A stretch of DNA of 64,000 nucleotides from Streptomyces bathyalis (GTDB lineage Bacteria > Actinomycetota > Actinomycetes > Streptomycetales > Streptomycetaceae): contig NZ_CP048882.1 in NCBI RefSeq assembly GCF_015910445.1, forward strand, positions 3,906,001-3,970,000, in the 5' to 3' direction. The notes beneath the pieces were generated by a model. It worked only from the letters and a program-made list of their open reading frames with translations, ran no database searches and was not told where the DNA came from. Positions 23,622-31,388 of the stretch are shown piece by piece. Both the position numbers and the translations under genes were made by a program. The stretch's first letter is position 1; every line of letters begins with the position of its first letter.

Positions 23622-24389
23622 CTAGTCGTCGGACGCGCGCGCCACCAGCAGCGGCTGGAAGAAGCCCGTCTCCTGCGGCATGCGCCACTCGACGTCCACG
23701 AAACCCGAGAGGGCGGCGAGGCCGGCCAGCCGGTCCCGGCCGAGCGCCCAGTAGGTGGTCCGGTGGGCCTCGACGCGCCAACTCCCGCCTTCCGGGAGGA
23801 GCTGGAAGAGCTCCAGGTCGTAGTGCTCGCCGTCGTCGTGCCAGTGCCAGAGCTGGAAGGTGATGGTCCTTTCCCCGTCGGCGATCCTGTGGACCGACGG
23901 GGGCGCCGAGGAGGGGCGCTCGCGCAGCAGTTCGTCGTACGGCCGGGTGCTGATCAGCAGGCGCCCCCGCGGACGCAGCACACGGCGCATCCCGGCCAGC
24001 GCGGTGTGCACGTCCTGCTCCGTCAGCAGGTGGGGCAGCGAGTTGTCGGCGCAGACGACGGCGTCGAACCGGCCGTCGCCGAAGGGGAGTTGCCGCATGT
24101 CGGCGGCGGCAGTGCTGAGTGCCAGGCCACGGCGACCGGCCTCGTGTGACGCGCGGGCGACGGCACGCACACTGAGATCCGTCCCCGTGACGCTGTGGCC
24201 ATGCAGCGCCAGGCCGATGGCCTGCGTGCCGATGCCGCAGGAGCAGTCCAGGACCGTCGCGTGCTCGTGGCCGATCAGCGCGTCCAGCGCGCGCCCCTGG
24301 CGGCGCATGCTCGCTTCCCAGTCGGCGTAGATCAGGTGGTAGTCGTCGGCCAGTTCGTCGTAGAAGCGGGCCACTGATGTCCCGGGCAT
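23622..24389 (-). CDS. Class I SAM-dependent methyltransferase
   Basis: A 255-residue enzyme. After an N-terminal FYDELADDYHLIYADW, motif I is VLDCSCGIGTQAIGLAL, motif II VTGTDLS, post-motif region MRQLPFGDGRFDAVVCADNS, and LRPRGRLLISTRPYDELL. The CSCG variant and the YHLIYADW start resemble glycine/sarcosine N-methyltransferase-like enzymes. The C-terminal half is beta-rich with WHWHDDGEHYDLELFQLLPE. The substrate is not certain. It converges on the hydrolase gene and stands alone. Confidence 0.8.
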   Translation of the reverse strand: MPGTSVARFYDELADDYHLIYADWEASMRRQGRALDALIGHEHATVLDCSCGIGTQAIGLALHGHSVTGTDLSVRAVARASHEAGRRGLALSTAAADMRQLPFGDGRFDAVVCADNSLPHLLTEQDVHTALAGMRRVLRPRGRLLISTRPYDELLRERPSSAPPSVHRIADGERTITFQLWHWHDDGEHYDLELFQLLPEGGSWRVEAHRTTYWALGRDRLAGLAALSGFVDVEWRMPQETGFFQPLLVARASDD

Positions 24390-24496
24390 AACCCGAGGCT
24401 ACTGCGCACCCGCCGCCGGGAACGGGCGCTGATCGACCGGCTGCCGCAAGCACGACTCTTCGATCCGGCTGTGCCCTCTCGATGTGCCCCCCGTCA

Positions 24497-24513
24497 CAAG
24501 TAGCCCTTACTCA
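24497..24513. promoter_or_regulatory. Palindrome variant AAGTA-N5-TACTC, copy 3
   Basis: CAAGTAGCCCTTACTCA (24497-24513) is close to the two palindromes around the DUF4232 gene. It ends 36 bp before the LURP-one gene's ATG, at promoter or operator distance. Confidence 0.45.
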
Positions 24514-24549
24514 GGGCTCCAGGGCACAACCGGGCCTAGGTTCCTGGGC

Positions 24550-25170
24550 ATGACATCGCAGCACGCAGCGCCGAGCGGCCACACTCTCTTCGACTCACCG
24601 GTCGTCGTGGTGAACCAGAAGGGCAAGCTGGTCGAGCTCACCAATGAATACCGGGTGTTCGACGGGGAGGGCCGGGTTCTGGGATCCGTCGTGCAGGCGG
24701 GCCAGAGCAAGGCGAAGAAGGTGGTCCGGTTCCTCACCGACGCCGACCAGTTCCTCACGCACCGCCTCGAGGTACGGGACGCCCACGGAGCCCTGCAGCT
24801 CGTCCTCACCCGGCCGAGGAAGATCGTGAAGTCCCGCATGATCGTCGAGCGTCCCGACGGAGCTCAGGTCGGCGAGATCGTGCAGCAGAACGTCTTCGGG
24901 AAGATCAACTTCTCGATGGAGGCGGGGGGCCGGCAGATCGGCACCCTGAAGGCCGAGAACTGGCGCGCCTGGAACTTCTCCATCACGGACAGGAGCGGCA
25001 CCGAGGTCGCCCGCATCACCAAGAAGTGGGCCGGACTGGCCAAGGCGGCGTTCACCACCGCGGACAACTACGTCCTGGAGGTCCACCGTCAGTCCGAGGA
25101 GCCTCTGCGCAGCCTCATCGTCGCGACCGCGCTCGCCGTCGACACGGCTCTCAAGCAGGACACCAACTGA
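24550..25170 (+). CDS. LURP-one-related (Tubby/scramblase-like) protein
   Basis: A 206-residue protein whose strands match the LOR/scramblase beta-barrel: LFDSPVVVVNQKGKLVELTN, VYDG-like FDGEGRVLGSVVQ, LTRPRKIVKSRMIVERPDG, and IGTLKAENWRAWNFSI. The last 25 residues form a hydrophobic helix, RSLIVATALAVDTAL. Such proteins bind membranes or phospholipids and are found singly in many Streptomyces. Their bacterial role is unknown. The ATG at 24550 is chosen as the first that gives the family N-terminus. A palindrome upstream suggests specific regulation. Confidence 0.8.
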   Translation: MTSQHAAPSGHTLFDSPVVVVNQKGKLVELTNEYRVFDGEGRVLGSVVQAGQSKAKKVVRFLTDADQFLTHRLEVRDAHGALQLVLTRPRKIVKSRMIVERPDGAQVGEIVQQNVFGKINFSMEAGGRQIGTLKAENWRAWNFSITDRSGTEVARITKKWAGLAKAAFTTADNYVLEVHRQSEEPLRSLIVATALAVDTALKQDTN

Positions 25171-25374
25171 CCGGTCCGAGACACCTGGAACACCTGACCG
25201 GGACCCTCCGAAGCCCCGGTCCATCACGGACGTTCGGTGCCGGGGACCGTACGTCCGTCTGCACCCGGGGATGCAAGCCGCGCGGAGCGCTCGATCCGGG
25301 CCGTCAGCGGGCCGCGTCCCGGTGAGGGGTCCCGGCGGGGGGTCCGAGTGTGGCCGGCAACGTGCTTGCCCTCG

Positions 25375-25872
25375 TCAGCAGGGCCGCGCGTACTCGACCT
25401 GACCGAGAGGGTTGCCGTCGCCGAAGTCGAAGGTTCGCGCGGCGCCCGTTTCGGCGAAGCCGCACTTGGCGTAGAAGCGTCGCGACTGCGCGGTGTCGCG
25501 CAGCGTCCACAGGTGTGCACGGTCGAATCCTTCGTCCTGAATGCAGCGCAGCGTCTCTGTCATCAGTGCACCTGCGACGCCGCAGCCCCAGCCGTCGGGG
25601 TGGTTGTAGAAGCTGCCGATCTCCGCGAAGCCCGGCCGGGCCGGCGACGGAAGGAAGACGGACAGGGCCAGGGGGCGTCCGTCGAGTGCGGCGAGAAGGA
25701 TCGTTCCGGTCCCCTGTGCGACCCGCTCGTGCCATCGCGTACGTCTGCTCCGAACGGCGCGCGCCGCGAACTCCGGCTCGAAGAAGGGGGCGTAGGCCCT
25801 CTCCCAGGCGGCGGCATGGATCTCGCCGAGCACGTCCCCGTCGTCCGGGCCGGCGCAACGGAACTCGATCAC
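25375..25872 (-). CDS. GNAT family N-acetyltransferase
   Basis: A 165-residue cytoplasmic enzyme. The fold runs from VIEFRCAGPDDGDVLGEIHA through LALSVFLPSPARPGFAEIGS, the acetyl-CoA loop region DGWGCGVAGALMTETL (a degenerate Q/RxxGxG/A), and SRRFYAKCGFAETG near the end. The GTG start at 25872 gives the typical GNAT N-terminus and follows a GGAAAGGG. The substrate is unknown. It is divergent from the ArsR operon, with about 170 bp between. Confidence 0.8.
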   Translation of the reverse strand: MIEFRCAGPDDGDVLGEIHAAAWERAYAPFFEPEFAARAVRSRRTRWHERVAQGTGTILLAALDGRPLALSVFLPSPARPGFAEIGSFYNHPDGWGCGVAGALMTETLRCIQDEGFDRAHLWTLRDTAQSRRFYAKCGFAETGAARTFDFGDGNPLGQVEYARPC

Positions 25873-26044
25873 GCGATCACCCTTTCCGTGCTTCACGGAC
25901 CGTCCCGGCCTGGCGCGGCCTCGCGGCCGGGACCCCGCATTGCCCGCGGCCCGTACGTGCCGTCGCGGGTGACGCAAACGGTAGCGGGACAGCCGTCGTC
26001 GCCCCCATCGTAATTTCGGGTTCTCCCGAAATAGACTGTGCACC

Positions 26045-26374
26045 GTGGTGGAACCGGATGATCTCGATGAACTCCTGCGCGCCGTGGCCAGCAGACACCG
26101 ACGTCGGATCCTCTTCGAGGTGTGGAGGCGTGAGCGCGGCGCGGGAGAGCTGACCGAACGGCTCGGCCTGGCTCCGGCGAGCGTTTCGGAGCATCTGAAG
26201 GTGCTGCGCAAGACGGGTCTGGTCACGATGCGGGCCGACGGCACGTATCGGCTCTACCGGGCCTGTCCCGAACGGCTGTGCCGGCTCACGGAGTTGATCG
26301 GCGAGACCTTTCCGGCCGCCACTCATGACGAGGAGAACCGGCACGCCCCAGGAGAGAGGCTTGAAGATGAGTGA
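26045..26374 (+). CDS. ArsR-family HTH regulator
   Basis: A 109-residue winged-helix repressor: RHRRRILFEVWRRERGAGEL, recognition helix APASVSEHLKVLRKTGLVTM, then wing RADGTYRLYRACPERL. No CxC metal site is present, so it is probably not a classical metal sensor. Related ArsR proteins often regulate a downstream VOC or START-domain gene. It starts with GTG. Its stop overlaps the next start by eight bases (26367-26374), so the operon is tightly coupled and probably self-regulated. Confidence 0.85.
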   Translation: MVEPDDLDELLRAVASRHRRRILFEVWRRERGAGELTERLGLAPASVSEHLKVLRKTGLVTMRADGTYRLYRACPERLCRLTELIGETFPAATHDEENRHAPGERLEDE

Positions 26375-26717
26375 GCAGAGTGGCCGCCCCGCCAACGCGG
26401 TGGTGCACTTCGACATCAGCGGCTCCGACGACGAGGACCTGCACCGCTTCTACGGCGGCCTGCTCGGCTGGCAGGTGGACCCCAAGGGTCCGGGCTACGC
26501 GCTGGTGGAGACTCCGTCCGGCCTGGGCGGAGCGATCGTCGGCGCCGAACACCCGGGTGTCGTCCTGGGCGTGGCGGTCCCCGACCTCGAGCAGGCGATC
26601 GGTCACGCCGGCGAACTGGGCGGCACCGTCGTCATGCCGCCGACCGACAACGGCTGGGTGACCAAGGCCCAGGTCCAGGACCCCGCGGGCAACGTCCTCA
26701 CCCTCATCCAGGCATGA
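26367..26717 (+). CDS. VOC/glyoxalase-fold protein
   Basis: A 116-residue protein with one vicinal-oxygen-chelate unit: VVHFDISGSDDEDLHRFYGG, LLGWQVDPKGPGYALVET, then VAVPDLEQAIGHAGELGGTV and VQDPAGNVLTLIQA. Metal ligands are only partly recognisable (His in VVHFDI). It could bind a small hydrophobic ligand or act in resistance, but no substrate can be stated. It overlaps the ArsR gene by 8 bp and the DUF3052 gene by ATGA, placing it in the middle of a three-gene operon. Confidence 0.8.
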   Translation: MSEQSGRPANAVVHFDISGSDDEDLHRFYGGLLGWQVDPKGPGYALVETPSGLGGAIVGAEHPGVVLGVAVPDLEQAIGHAGELGGTVVMPPTDNGWVTKAQVQDPAGNVLTLIQA

Positions 26718-27142
26718 GCGCCGCCTCCACGGCGGGCGGCGGATACTCCGGCACGCCTCTCGCGAGGAAGATCGGAATCAAGGACGGGCACGAGGTCCGC
26801 CTCCTCCACGGACCGCGCGCCTGGGAGATCCCCGGCCTGCCCGACGGCTGCACGGTCGCCGACGGCGGCCCGGAGGGTGCCGATGTCGCCGTCGCCTTCT
26901 ACCGTGCGTTCGCCGACGCGACTGCCGAGTCCTCCGGTCTGGTCCGGGACCTTGCCGACCGCGCGATGCTGTGGATCGCCTGGCCGCGGCGTGCGGCGGG
27001 CCACGACAGCGACATCACCGAGAACGCCCTGCGGGACCTCTTCCTGCCGCTCGGCATCGTCGACGTGAAGGTGGCCGCCCTCGGCGAGGACTGGTCCGGG
27101 CTGAAGTTCGTCCGCCGCAAGGAGAACCGGGGCCGGTCCTGA
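26714..27142 (+). CDS. DUF3052 family protein
   Basis: A 142-residue protein: GYSGTPLARKIGIKDGHEVR, WEIPGLPDG, AVAFYRAFAD, then DRAMLWIAWPRRAAGHDSDI and ALGEDWSGLKFVRRKENRG. This is the DUF3052 signature. These small cytoplasmic proteins often sit next to ArsR or VOC genes and lack a known function. The start overlaps the VOC stop as ATGA, so translation is coupled. Confidence 0.85.
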   Translation: MSAASTAGGGYSGTPLARKIGIKDGHEVRLLHGPRAWEIPGLPDGCTVADGGPEGADVAVAFYRAFADATAESSGLVRDLADRAMLWIAWPRRAAGHDSDITENALRDLFLPLGIVDVKVAALGEDWSGLKFVRRKENRGRS

Positions 27143-27294
27143 CCGCACCCCGGTCCGCCACGGCGGTTCGCCACCCCGGTCCGCCACCGCGGCCTGCTCC
27201 TCGTCGGGCTCCGTCACGCCGTCACATGAAGTGGTGCGGCCATGTGGGCCGTTCACGGGCAGCGGCGGCGCCGAGTCCGGGTGGGCGATCGCCC

Positions 27295-28254
27295 TCACGG
27301 CAGGCGGCCCCGCAGCACCCAGAACGCGACGGCGGCCGCGAGTGCCGCCATGCCGAGAACGAGACCTGCCTCGACGTACTGGATGGGCCAGAAGTGCGAG
27401 GCGGGATGGATCTGCATGATCTCGCGCGTGGCGCCGGAGGCATACCGCGACGGGACGTTCGGGAACCGGCCCGGCGAGCCCGGCACCTCGTACAGGAACT
27501 CCTGCGCGTCGTCGGGCATTCGGCCCTTCCAGTCCCAGCGGACCTTCGGCCACAGCTCGGAGCGGAAGACGTCGCCGAGCAGCCGCACGAGCAGGGTCAC
27601 GCCGAAGGCCGCGCCCAGAGCCGGCAGCGCCCGGCCCGTCAGCAGCGCGACCAGCGCGCCGACGGCCAGTCCGAACATCGAGTAGGCGAGGACGGTCGGC
27701 CCCATGGCGTTGAAGACGTCGGACGCGTACCAGGGGTCGAGCAGACTCTTCTCGCCCGAGAGCCACATCAGGCGGAAGGCGACTGCCGTCGCTGCCGTAC
27801 CGATCGCGATCAGCAGTGCCGCGACGCCGAGTTTGACGGCGAGCCAGCGGAGCGGGCTGATCGACTGCGTCCAGACGAGGTCGACGGTGCCCGTCTCCAC
27901 GTCGCGTCCGATGAGCACACCGCCGGCGTAAGCGGCGACGGCGAACGGCACGCCCGCGATCAGGAACGCCGCCAGGTCTATGAGACTCGTGTAGTCCCAG
28001 CCAGGGAGTACGGCGGACGCCTCGGAGCACATGCCCTGGGGTACCGGCCCCGCGCAGGCCTTCCGTGCTTCGTGGACCTCCATGCCTGCGAAGTGGAGCC
28101 AGGTGAGCCCCGCGACGCCGAGAACTACGAACCCGGTCCACATCCACAGCGCGGCGCGGTGCACGCGCAGCACCGCCCAGACCGCGCCGCGGGGCCTGAG
28201 ACGAACGACCGGCTCCGGTGATGCCTCGATCAGCGTGACGTTCGGCGCGCTCAT
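27295..28254 (-). CDS. ABC-2 type transporter permease
   Basis: A 319-residue membrane protein with about six helices: ALWMWTGFVVLGVAGLTWLH, LIDLAAFLIAGVPFAVAAYA, the conserved GRDVETGTVDLVWTQS between helices, and a last helix AGLVLGMAALAAAVAFWVL. It is the transmembrane partner of the ATPase encoded just upstream. The two genes overlap by ATGA (28251-28254). GntR-linked ABC-2 exporters of this kind are induced by cell-envelope stress or antibiotics in other bacteria. The substrate is unknown. Confidence 0.85.
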   Translation of the reverse strand: MSAPNVTLIEASPEPVVRLRPRGAVWAVLRVHRAALWMWTGFVVLGVAGLTWLHFAGMEVHEARKACAGPVPQGMCSEASAVLPGWDYTSLIDLAAFLIAGVPFAVAAYAGGVLIGRDVETGTVDLVWTQSISPLRWLAVKLGVAALLIAIGTAATAVAFRLMWLSGEKSLLDPWYASDVFNAMGPTVLAYSMFGLAVGALVALLTGRALPALGAAFGVTLLVRLLGDVFRSELWPKVRWDWKGRMPDDAQEFLYEVPGSPGRFPNVPSRYASGATREIMQIHPASHFWPIQYVEAGLVLGMAALAAAVAFWVLRGRLP

Positions 28255-29537
28255 GCGACGGCCTCCTGACGGGCTTCGGGCACGGCACCGGCAGGCACCG
28301 CGTCGGCGAGCAGCAGGTCCGGCACGTCCGGGTTGCGGAGATAGGCGAGGAGCAACTCCTCCAGCGTGGGCTCCTCCACGGCCCAGCCGGCCAGCCCCTC
28401 CGAGTCGCGCGGCCGGGAGCCGGACTCTGAACCGGACTCGGCGCGGGGCTCGAAATCGGGCTCGAAATCGGAGCCGGCGCCGGACCCCGCGTCGCGCTCG
28501 GCGACGGAGTCGGAGTCGGACCCGGCGCCGGACTCGGTGTCCGGCTCGGCGCCGGGCTCGGGCTCCGGGGCGGGAGCATCGCGCGGCTCATCGGCAAACG
28601 CATCGGCCGCGGCGGCAAGTTCGCCGTCCGTACGGACCGGTGCCGTACGGACCGGTGCCGTGCCGACCGGTGCCGTACGGACCAGCACCGTACGGCCGCG
28701 GCCCGCCTCGTACTCCTCGACGACCTCGTGCGGGCCGAAGTCCTCGCTCAGCCCCGTCAGCACCCGGTGCGCGTCGAGGATGCCGTCGTAGTCGCCGCCC
28801 AGCCGTATACGGCCGGAGCCGAGCAGCAGCAGGTAGTCGCAGGCGCCCTCCAGCTCGGCGACGACGTGCGAGGACATCACGATGGTGGTGCCGCGCTCGG
28901 CCGCGTCGGCCATCAGGGCGCCGGTCAGTTCGTGCCGTGCGAGCGGGTCGATGTCGGCCATCGGCTCGTCCAGCAGGAGCAGTTCGGGACTCTTGCCGAA
29001 CGCGAGGGCGAGCGAGACGCGCGTGCGCAGGCCGCCCGAGAGTGTCCGGATCTTCGCCCGGGGAGTGATCCCCTCCCCGCCGTACGCGATGCGCTCGGCG
29101 GCGTCCTGGTCCCAGCGGCCGGGGTTGAGTTCGGCGCCGAGCCGCAGCGTCGCCTCGACGGTCAACTGCGGGTAGAGCGGCTTGTGCTGGGCGACGTACG
29201 CGATGCGCTCACGTGCCGCTGCCGGGGTCGTGCCCAGCAGCCGTACGGTCCCCTCGGTCGGCCGCATCAGCCCGGCCGCTATCGCCAGCAGGGTGGACTT
29301 GCCCGCGCCGTTGGGCCCGACGAGCCCGCAGATGCGCCCCGCGGGCAACCGGAAGGTGCAGTCCCGCAGCACGTGCCGGCGGCTGCGCGCATAGCCCATG
29401 CCGAGGCCGAACGCTTCGAGCGCGGCGGTTGTCCCCTCGCCGCTCCCGGCTTCCCCGATGGCCTGTCCGGCGGTCCGTCCGGCGCTCTGCCCGGCCTCGC
29501 TGTTCCCGTTCTCCTCGGCGTCCTCGGCCTCAGTCAT
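28251..29537 (-). CDS. ABC transporter ATP-binding protein with repeat-rich C-terminal extension
   Basis: A 428-residue ATPase. Walker A is GLVGPNGAGKSTLLAIAAG (about residues 53-71), then a Q-loop AYVAQHKPLYPQL, signature LSGGLRTRVSLAL, Walker B LLLLDEPMADIDP and an H-loop IVMSSHVVAE. The core ends near residue 270. Beyond it come a short TAPVR repeat region and about 100 residues rich in Glu, Ser, Asp and Pro, ending in a predicted helix. Most relatives lack so long an acidic linker. It overlaps both the GntR gene and the permease gene by 4 bp, giving a coupled three-gene operon. Confidence 0.85.
   Translation of the reverse strand: MTEAEDAEENGNSEAGQSAGRTAGQAIGEAGSGEGTTAALEAFGLGMGYARSRRHVLRDCTFRLPAGRICGLVGPNGAGKSTLLAIAAGLMRPTEGTVRLLGTTPAAARERIAYVAQHKPLYPQLTVEATLRLGAELNPGRWDQDAAERIAYGGEGITPRAKIRTLSGGLRTRVSLALAFGKSPELLLLDEPMADIDPLARHELTGALMADAAERGTTIVMSSHVVAELEGACDYLLLLGSGRIRLGGDYDGILDAHRVLTGLSEDFGPHEVVEEYEAGRGRTVLVRTAPVGTAPVRTAPVRTDGELAAAADAFADEPRDAPAPEPEPGAEPDTESGAGSDSDSVAERDAGSGAGSDFEPDFEPRAESGSESGSRPRDSEGLAGWAVEEPTLEELLLAYLRNPDVPDLLLADAVPAGAVPEARQEAVA
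28631..28690. repeat. Four tandem 15-bp repeats in the ABC ATPase gene
   Basis: The unit GTACGGACCGGTGCC occurs twice exactly and twice with two to four changes. It encodes a pentapeptide repeat between the ATPase core and the acidic tail. The period keeps the frame, so copy number can vary without truncation. Confidence 0.9.
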
Positions 29538-29920
29538 CGATCCCCCTCGGGAAACTCCTGGTCCAGTGCGGAATTGAACAACGCCGTGACGACGTCGCGG
29601 TCAAGTCCCGCCTCGCGTGCGCGTTTCAGCCAGTCGGCCAGCTCCGTGCCGAGAGGTGAGCCGGCGGACGCGCCGTCCAGTGATCTCCGTACGAACGTGC
29701 CGAGGCCGCGGCGCGCCTCCACGAGCCCCTCGCGTTCCAGCTCGCGGTACGCCTTGAGCACGGTGTTCGGATTGACGGCGGTCGCCTCGACGACCTCGCG
29801 GGCGGTGGGCAGCCGGTCGCCCGGCTCCAACAGACCGAGCCGGAGTGCCTGCCTGGTCTGCTGGACGATCTGGAGGTACGTGGCCACTCCGCTGCGCCGG
29901 TCGATCCGGAACGTGAGCAC
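29534..29920 (-). CDS. GntR-family regulator, YtrA-like
   Basis: A 128-residue regulator. The N-terminal winged helix has ATYLQIVQQTRQALRLGLLE, PGDRLPTAREVVEATAVNPN, TVLKAYRELEREGLVEARRG and LGTFV. Only about 50 residues follow, so there is no large effector domain, as in the YtrA subgroup that represses ABC transporter operons. The GTG at 29920 has GGAGG three bases upstream and lies just after a 17-bp-arm palindrome. An ATG at 29941 lies inside that palindrome and is less likely. It overlaps the ATPase gene by ATGA. Confidence 0.85.
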   Translation of the reverse strand: MLTFRIDRRSGVATYLQIVQQTRQALRLGLLEPGDRLPTAREVVEATAVNPNTVLKAYRELEREGLVEARRGLGTFVRRSLDGASAGSPLGTELADWLKRAREAGLDRDVVTALFNSALDQEFPEGDR

Positions 29921-29926
29921 GCACCT

Positions 29927-29966
29927 CCACCACCCTTTCACTAATCAAGTAGTGAAAGGGTGGTGG
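29927..29966 (-). promoter_or_regulatory. 17-bp-arm operator of the GntR-ABC operon
   Basis: CCACCACCCTTTCACTA (29927-29943) and TAGTGAAAGGGTGGTGG (29950-29966) are perfect inverted repeats around six bases. The right end of the palindrome is seven bases from the GTG start. A repressor bound here would cover the promoter and start region, so the operon is very likely self-repressed and its mRNA nearly leaderless. Confidence 0.75.
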
Positions 29967-30143
29967 GAGACGCCTCTGCTGTCAACCTTCCGTGGCTGCA
30001 AGCCAGTTGGGCAGCGGCCCGAGGGGCCCCGACGGTACGTCGCGCCGAGGTCCGGCTCCAAGCGGAGAGGGGGGGTGCCGTTTGTCATCAGTTCCGGCTA
30101 GTGTGCTGAATCCGACCGATTTGCTCGAATTCAGGAGGTTCTC

Positions 30144-30557
30144 ATGGCCACGCGCCTCAATCCGTATCTCAGCTTCGGCGGCGACGCCCGGCAGGCGATG
30201 GAGTTCTACAAGGAGGTCTTCGGCGGCACGCTGGCACTGAACACCTACGCGGAGTTCGGCCAGGCCGGTACGCCGGAGGCCGACAAGATCATGCACGGCA
30301 TGCTGGAGACGCCGAGCGGCTTCACGCTGATGTGCGCCGACTCTCCTCCGGGAATGGAGCACACACCGGGCAACAACTTCTCGGTGAGCCTCAGCGGCGA
30401 CGACGAGAGCGAACTGCGCGGTTACTGGGACAAGTTGTCCGTCGGCGGCGACGTGGCAGTGCCCTTGGAGAAGCAGATGTGGGGCGACGTGTTCGGCATG
30501 TGCACGGACCGCTTCGGCATCCCCTGGATGGTCAACATCGGCCGGCCGCAGTCCTGA
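30144..30557 (+). CDS. PhnB-like VOC family protein
   Basis: A 137-residue protein: LNPYLSFGGDARQAMEFYKE, VFGGTLALNTYAEFGQAG, HGMLETPSGFTLMCADSPPG, and WGDVFGMCTDRFGIPWMVNI at the end. The pattern is the 3-demethylubiquinone-methyltransferase-like/PhnB glyoxalase subfamily common in actinomycetes. The natural ligand is unknown. AGGAGG precedes the ATG. It stands alone downstream of the divergent GntR operator region. Confidence 0.85.
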   Translation: MATRLNPYLSFGGDARQAMEFYKEVFGGTLALNTYAEFGQAGTPEADKIMHGMLETPSGFTLMCADSPPGMEHTPGNNFSVSLSGDDESELRGYWDKLSVGGDVAVPLEKQMWGDVFGMCTDRFGIPWMVNIGRPQS

Positions 30558-30746
30558 GCGCAACTCCGGCGGGGCGGGCCGGGTAGCGGCGGGCGCCCGC
30601 CACGACGGTCCCGGCCATGGGGCCTGACGAGCCCGAGCATTCTCCGGCCACGCCGAAGACCCGGGTCACTGCCTCGGCCTTCGGCGTGACCTGTGTTCCG
30701 TCCCCACCCGCCTGCTCGGACCGGCTTCGGCGGCCCGGGTGGACCG

Positions 30747-31097
30747 TCAGGCTGCCGCAGCGGAGTGCTCCGACTTCGCCACGATCAGTTTCTGTCCGGC
30801 CTTGATCACGTCGACGTCTGGGATGTTGTTCCACTTGGCGAGTTGGTCGACGGTCGTCTCGTACATCTCGGCGATCTCGCTGAGCGTGTCACCACGCTTG
30901 ACCGTGTAGTGGGTCTCGTGAGGCGAGGCCGACTTCCTCACGATCAGTTTCTGTCCGGCCTTGATCACGTCGACGTCTGGGATGTCGTTCCACTTGGCGA
31001 GCTGCTCGACGGTCGTCCCGTACATCTCGGCGATCTCGCTGAGCGTGTCGCCTGTCCGTACGACGTAGTACGTCGCATTCGATGTCTGGGTCGTCAT
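30747..31097 (-). CDS. Twin-LysM protein without signal peptide
   Basis: A 116-residue protein made almost wholly of two LysM domains: YYVVRTGDTLSEIAEMYGTT with DVIKAGQKLIV, then YTVKRGDTLSEIAEMYETTV with the same DVIKAGQKLIV end. LysM binds N-acetylglucosamine polymers such as peptidoglycan. The start at 31097 follows AGGAGTGAGGACC. No signal peptide or Tat motif precedes the first domain, so the protein should stay in the cytoplasm unless exported another way. The two halves are nearly identical in DNA. Confidence 0.85.
   Translation of the reverse strand: MTTQTSNATYYVVRTGDTLSEIAEMYGTTVEQLAKWNDIPDVDVIKAGQKLIVRKSASPHETHYTVKRGDTLSEIAEMYETTVDQLAKWNNIPDVDVIKAGQKLIVAKSEHSAAAA
30780..31049. repeat. 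111-bp direct repeat within the LysM gene
   Basis: Bases 30780-30890 and 30939-31049 differ at only 4 of 111 positions, one copy in each LysM coding segment. Such low divergence points to a recent duplication or ongoing gene conversion rather than an ancient tandem domain. Confidence 0.9.
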
Positions 31098-31296
31098 GGT
31101 CCTCACTCCTGAACCGTCGCGAGGTGCGAACGCGGCGCCCGGATCGGTGGCCCCGTGCGCCACATCCGTTCATTGCGTTCCTGTGTCCAGGTTAGGGGTG
31201 TTGGTCCTGAATTGCACAGGCCGGTCCGTGGGGAGGATGCGGCATGTGACGGTCACGCGACGCTCGGAAAACACCGGGAACAGCCGGCGCAACAAA

Positions 31297-31341
31297 GCCC
31301 CGGGGCCGACAGGGAGTTTCGTCCCGTGCCGGCCCCGGGGC
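31297..31341 (-). terminator. Strong intrinsic terminator after the peptide-binding lipoprotein gene
   Basis: Arms GCCCCGGGGCCG (31297-31308) and CGGCCCCGGGGC, extending with a few mismatches toward GGGA/TCCC, form a long stem. On the minus strand TTTGTTG follows. It lies 48 bp past the stop at 31389. Confidence 0.75.
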
Positions 31342-31388
31342 ACTCGAACCGTCCCGGCCGGCGCCGCGGTCCGGGTGCGCCGCACGCC

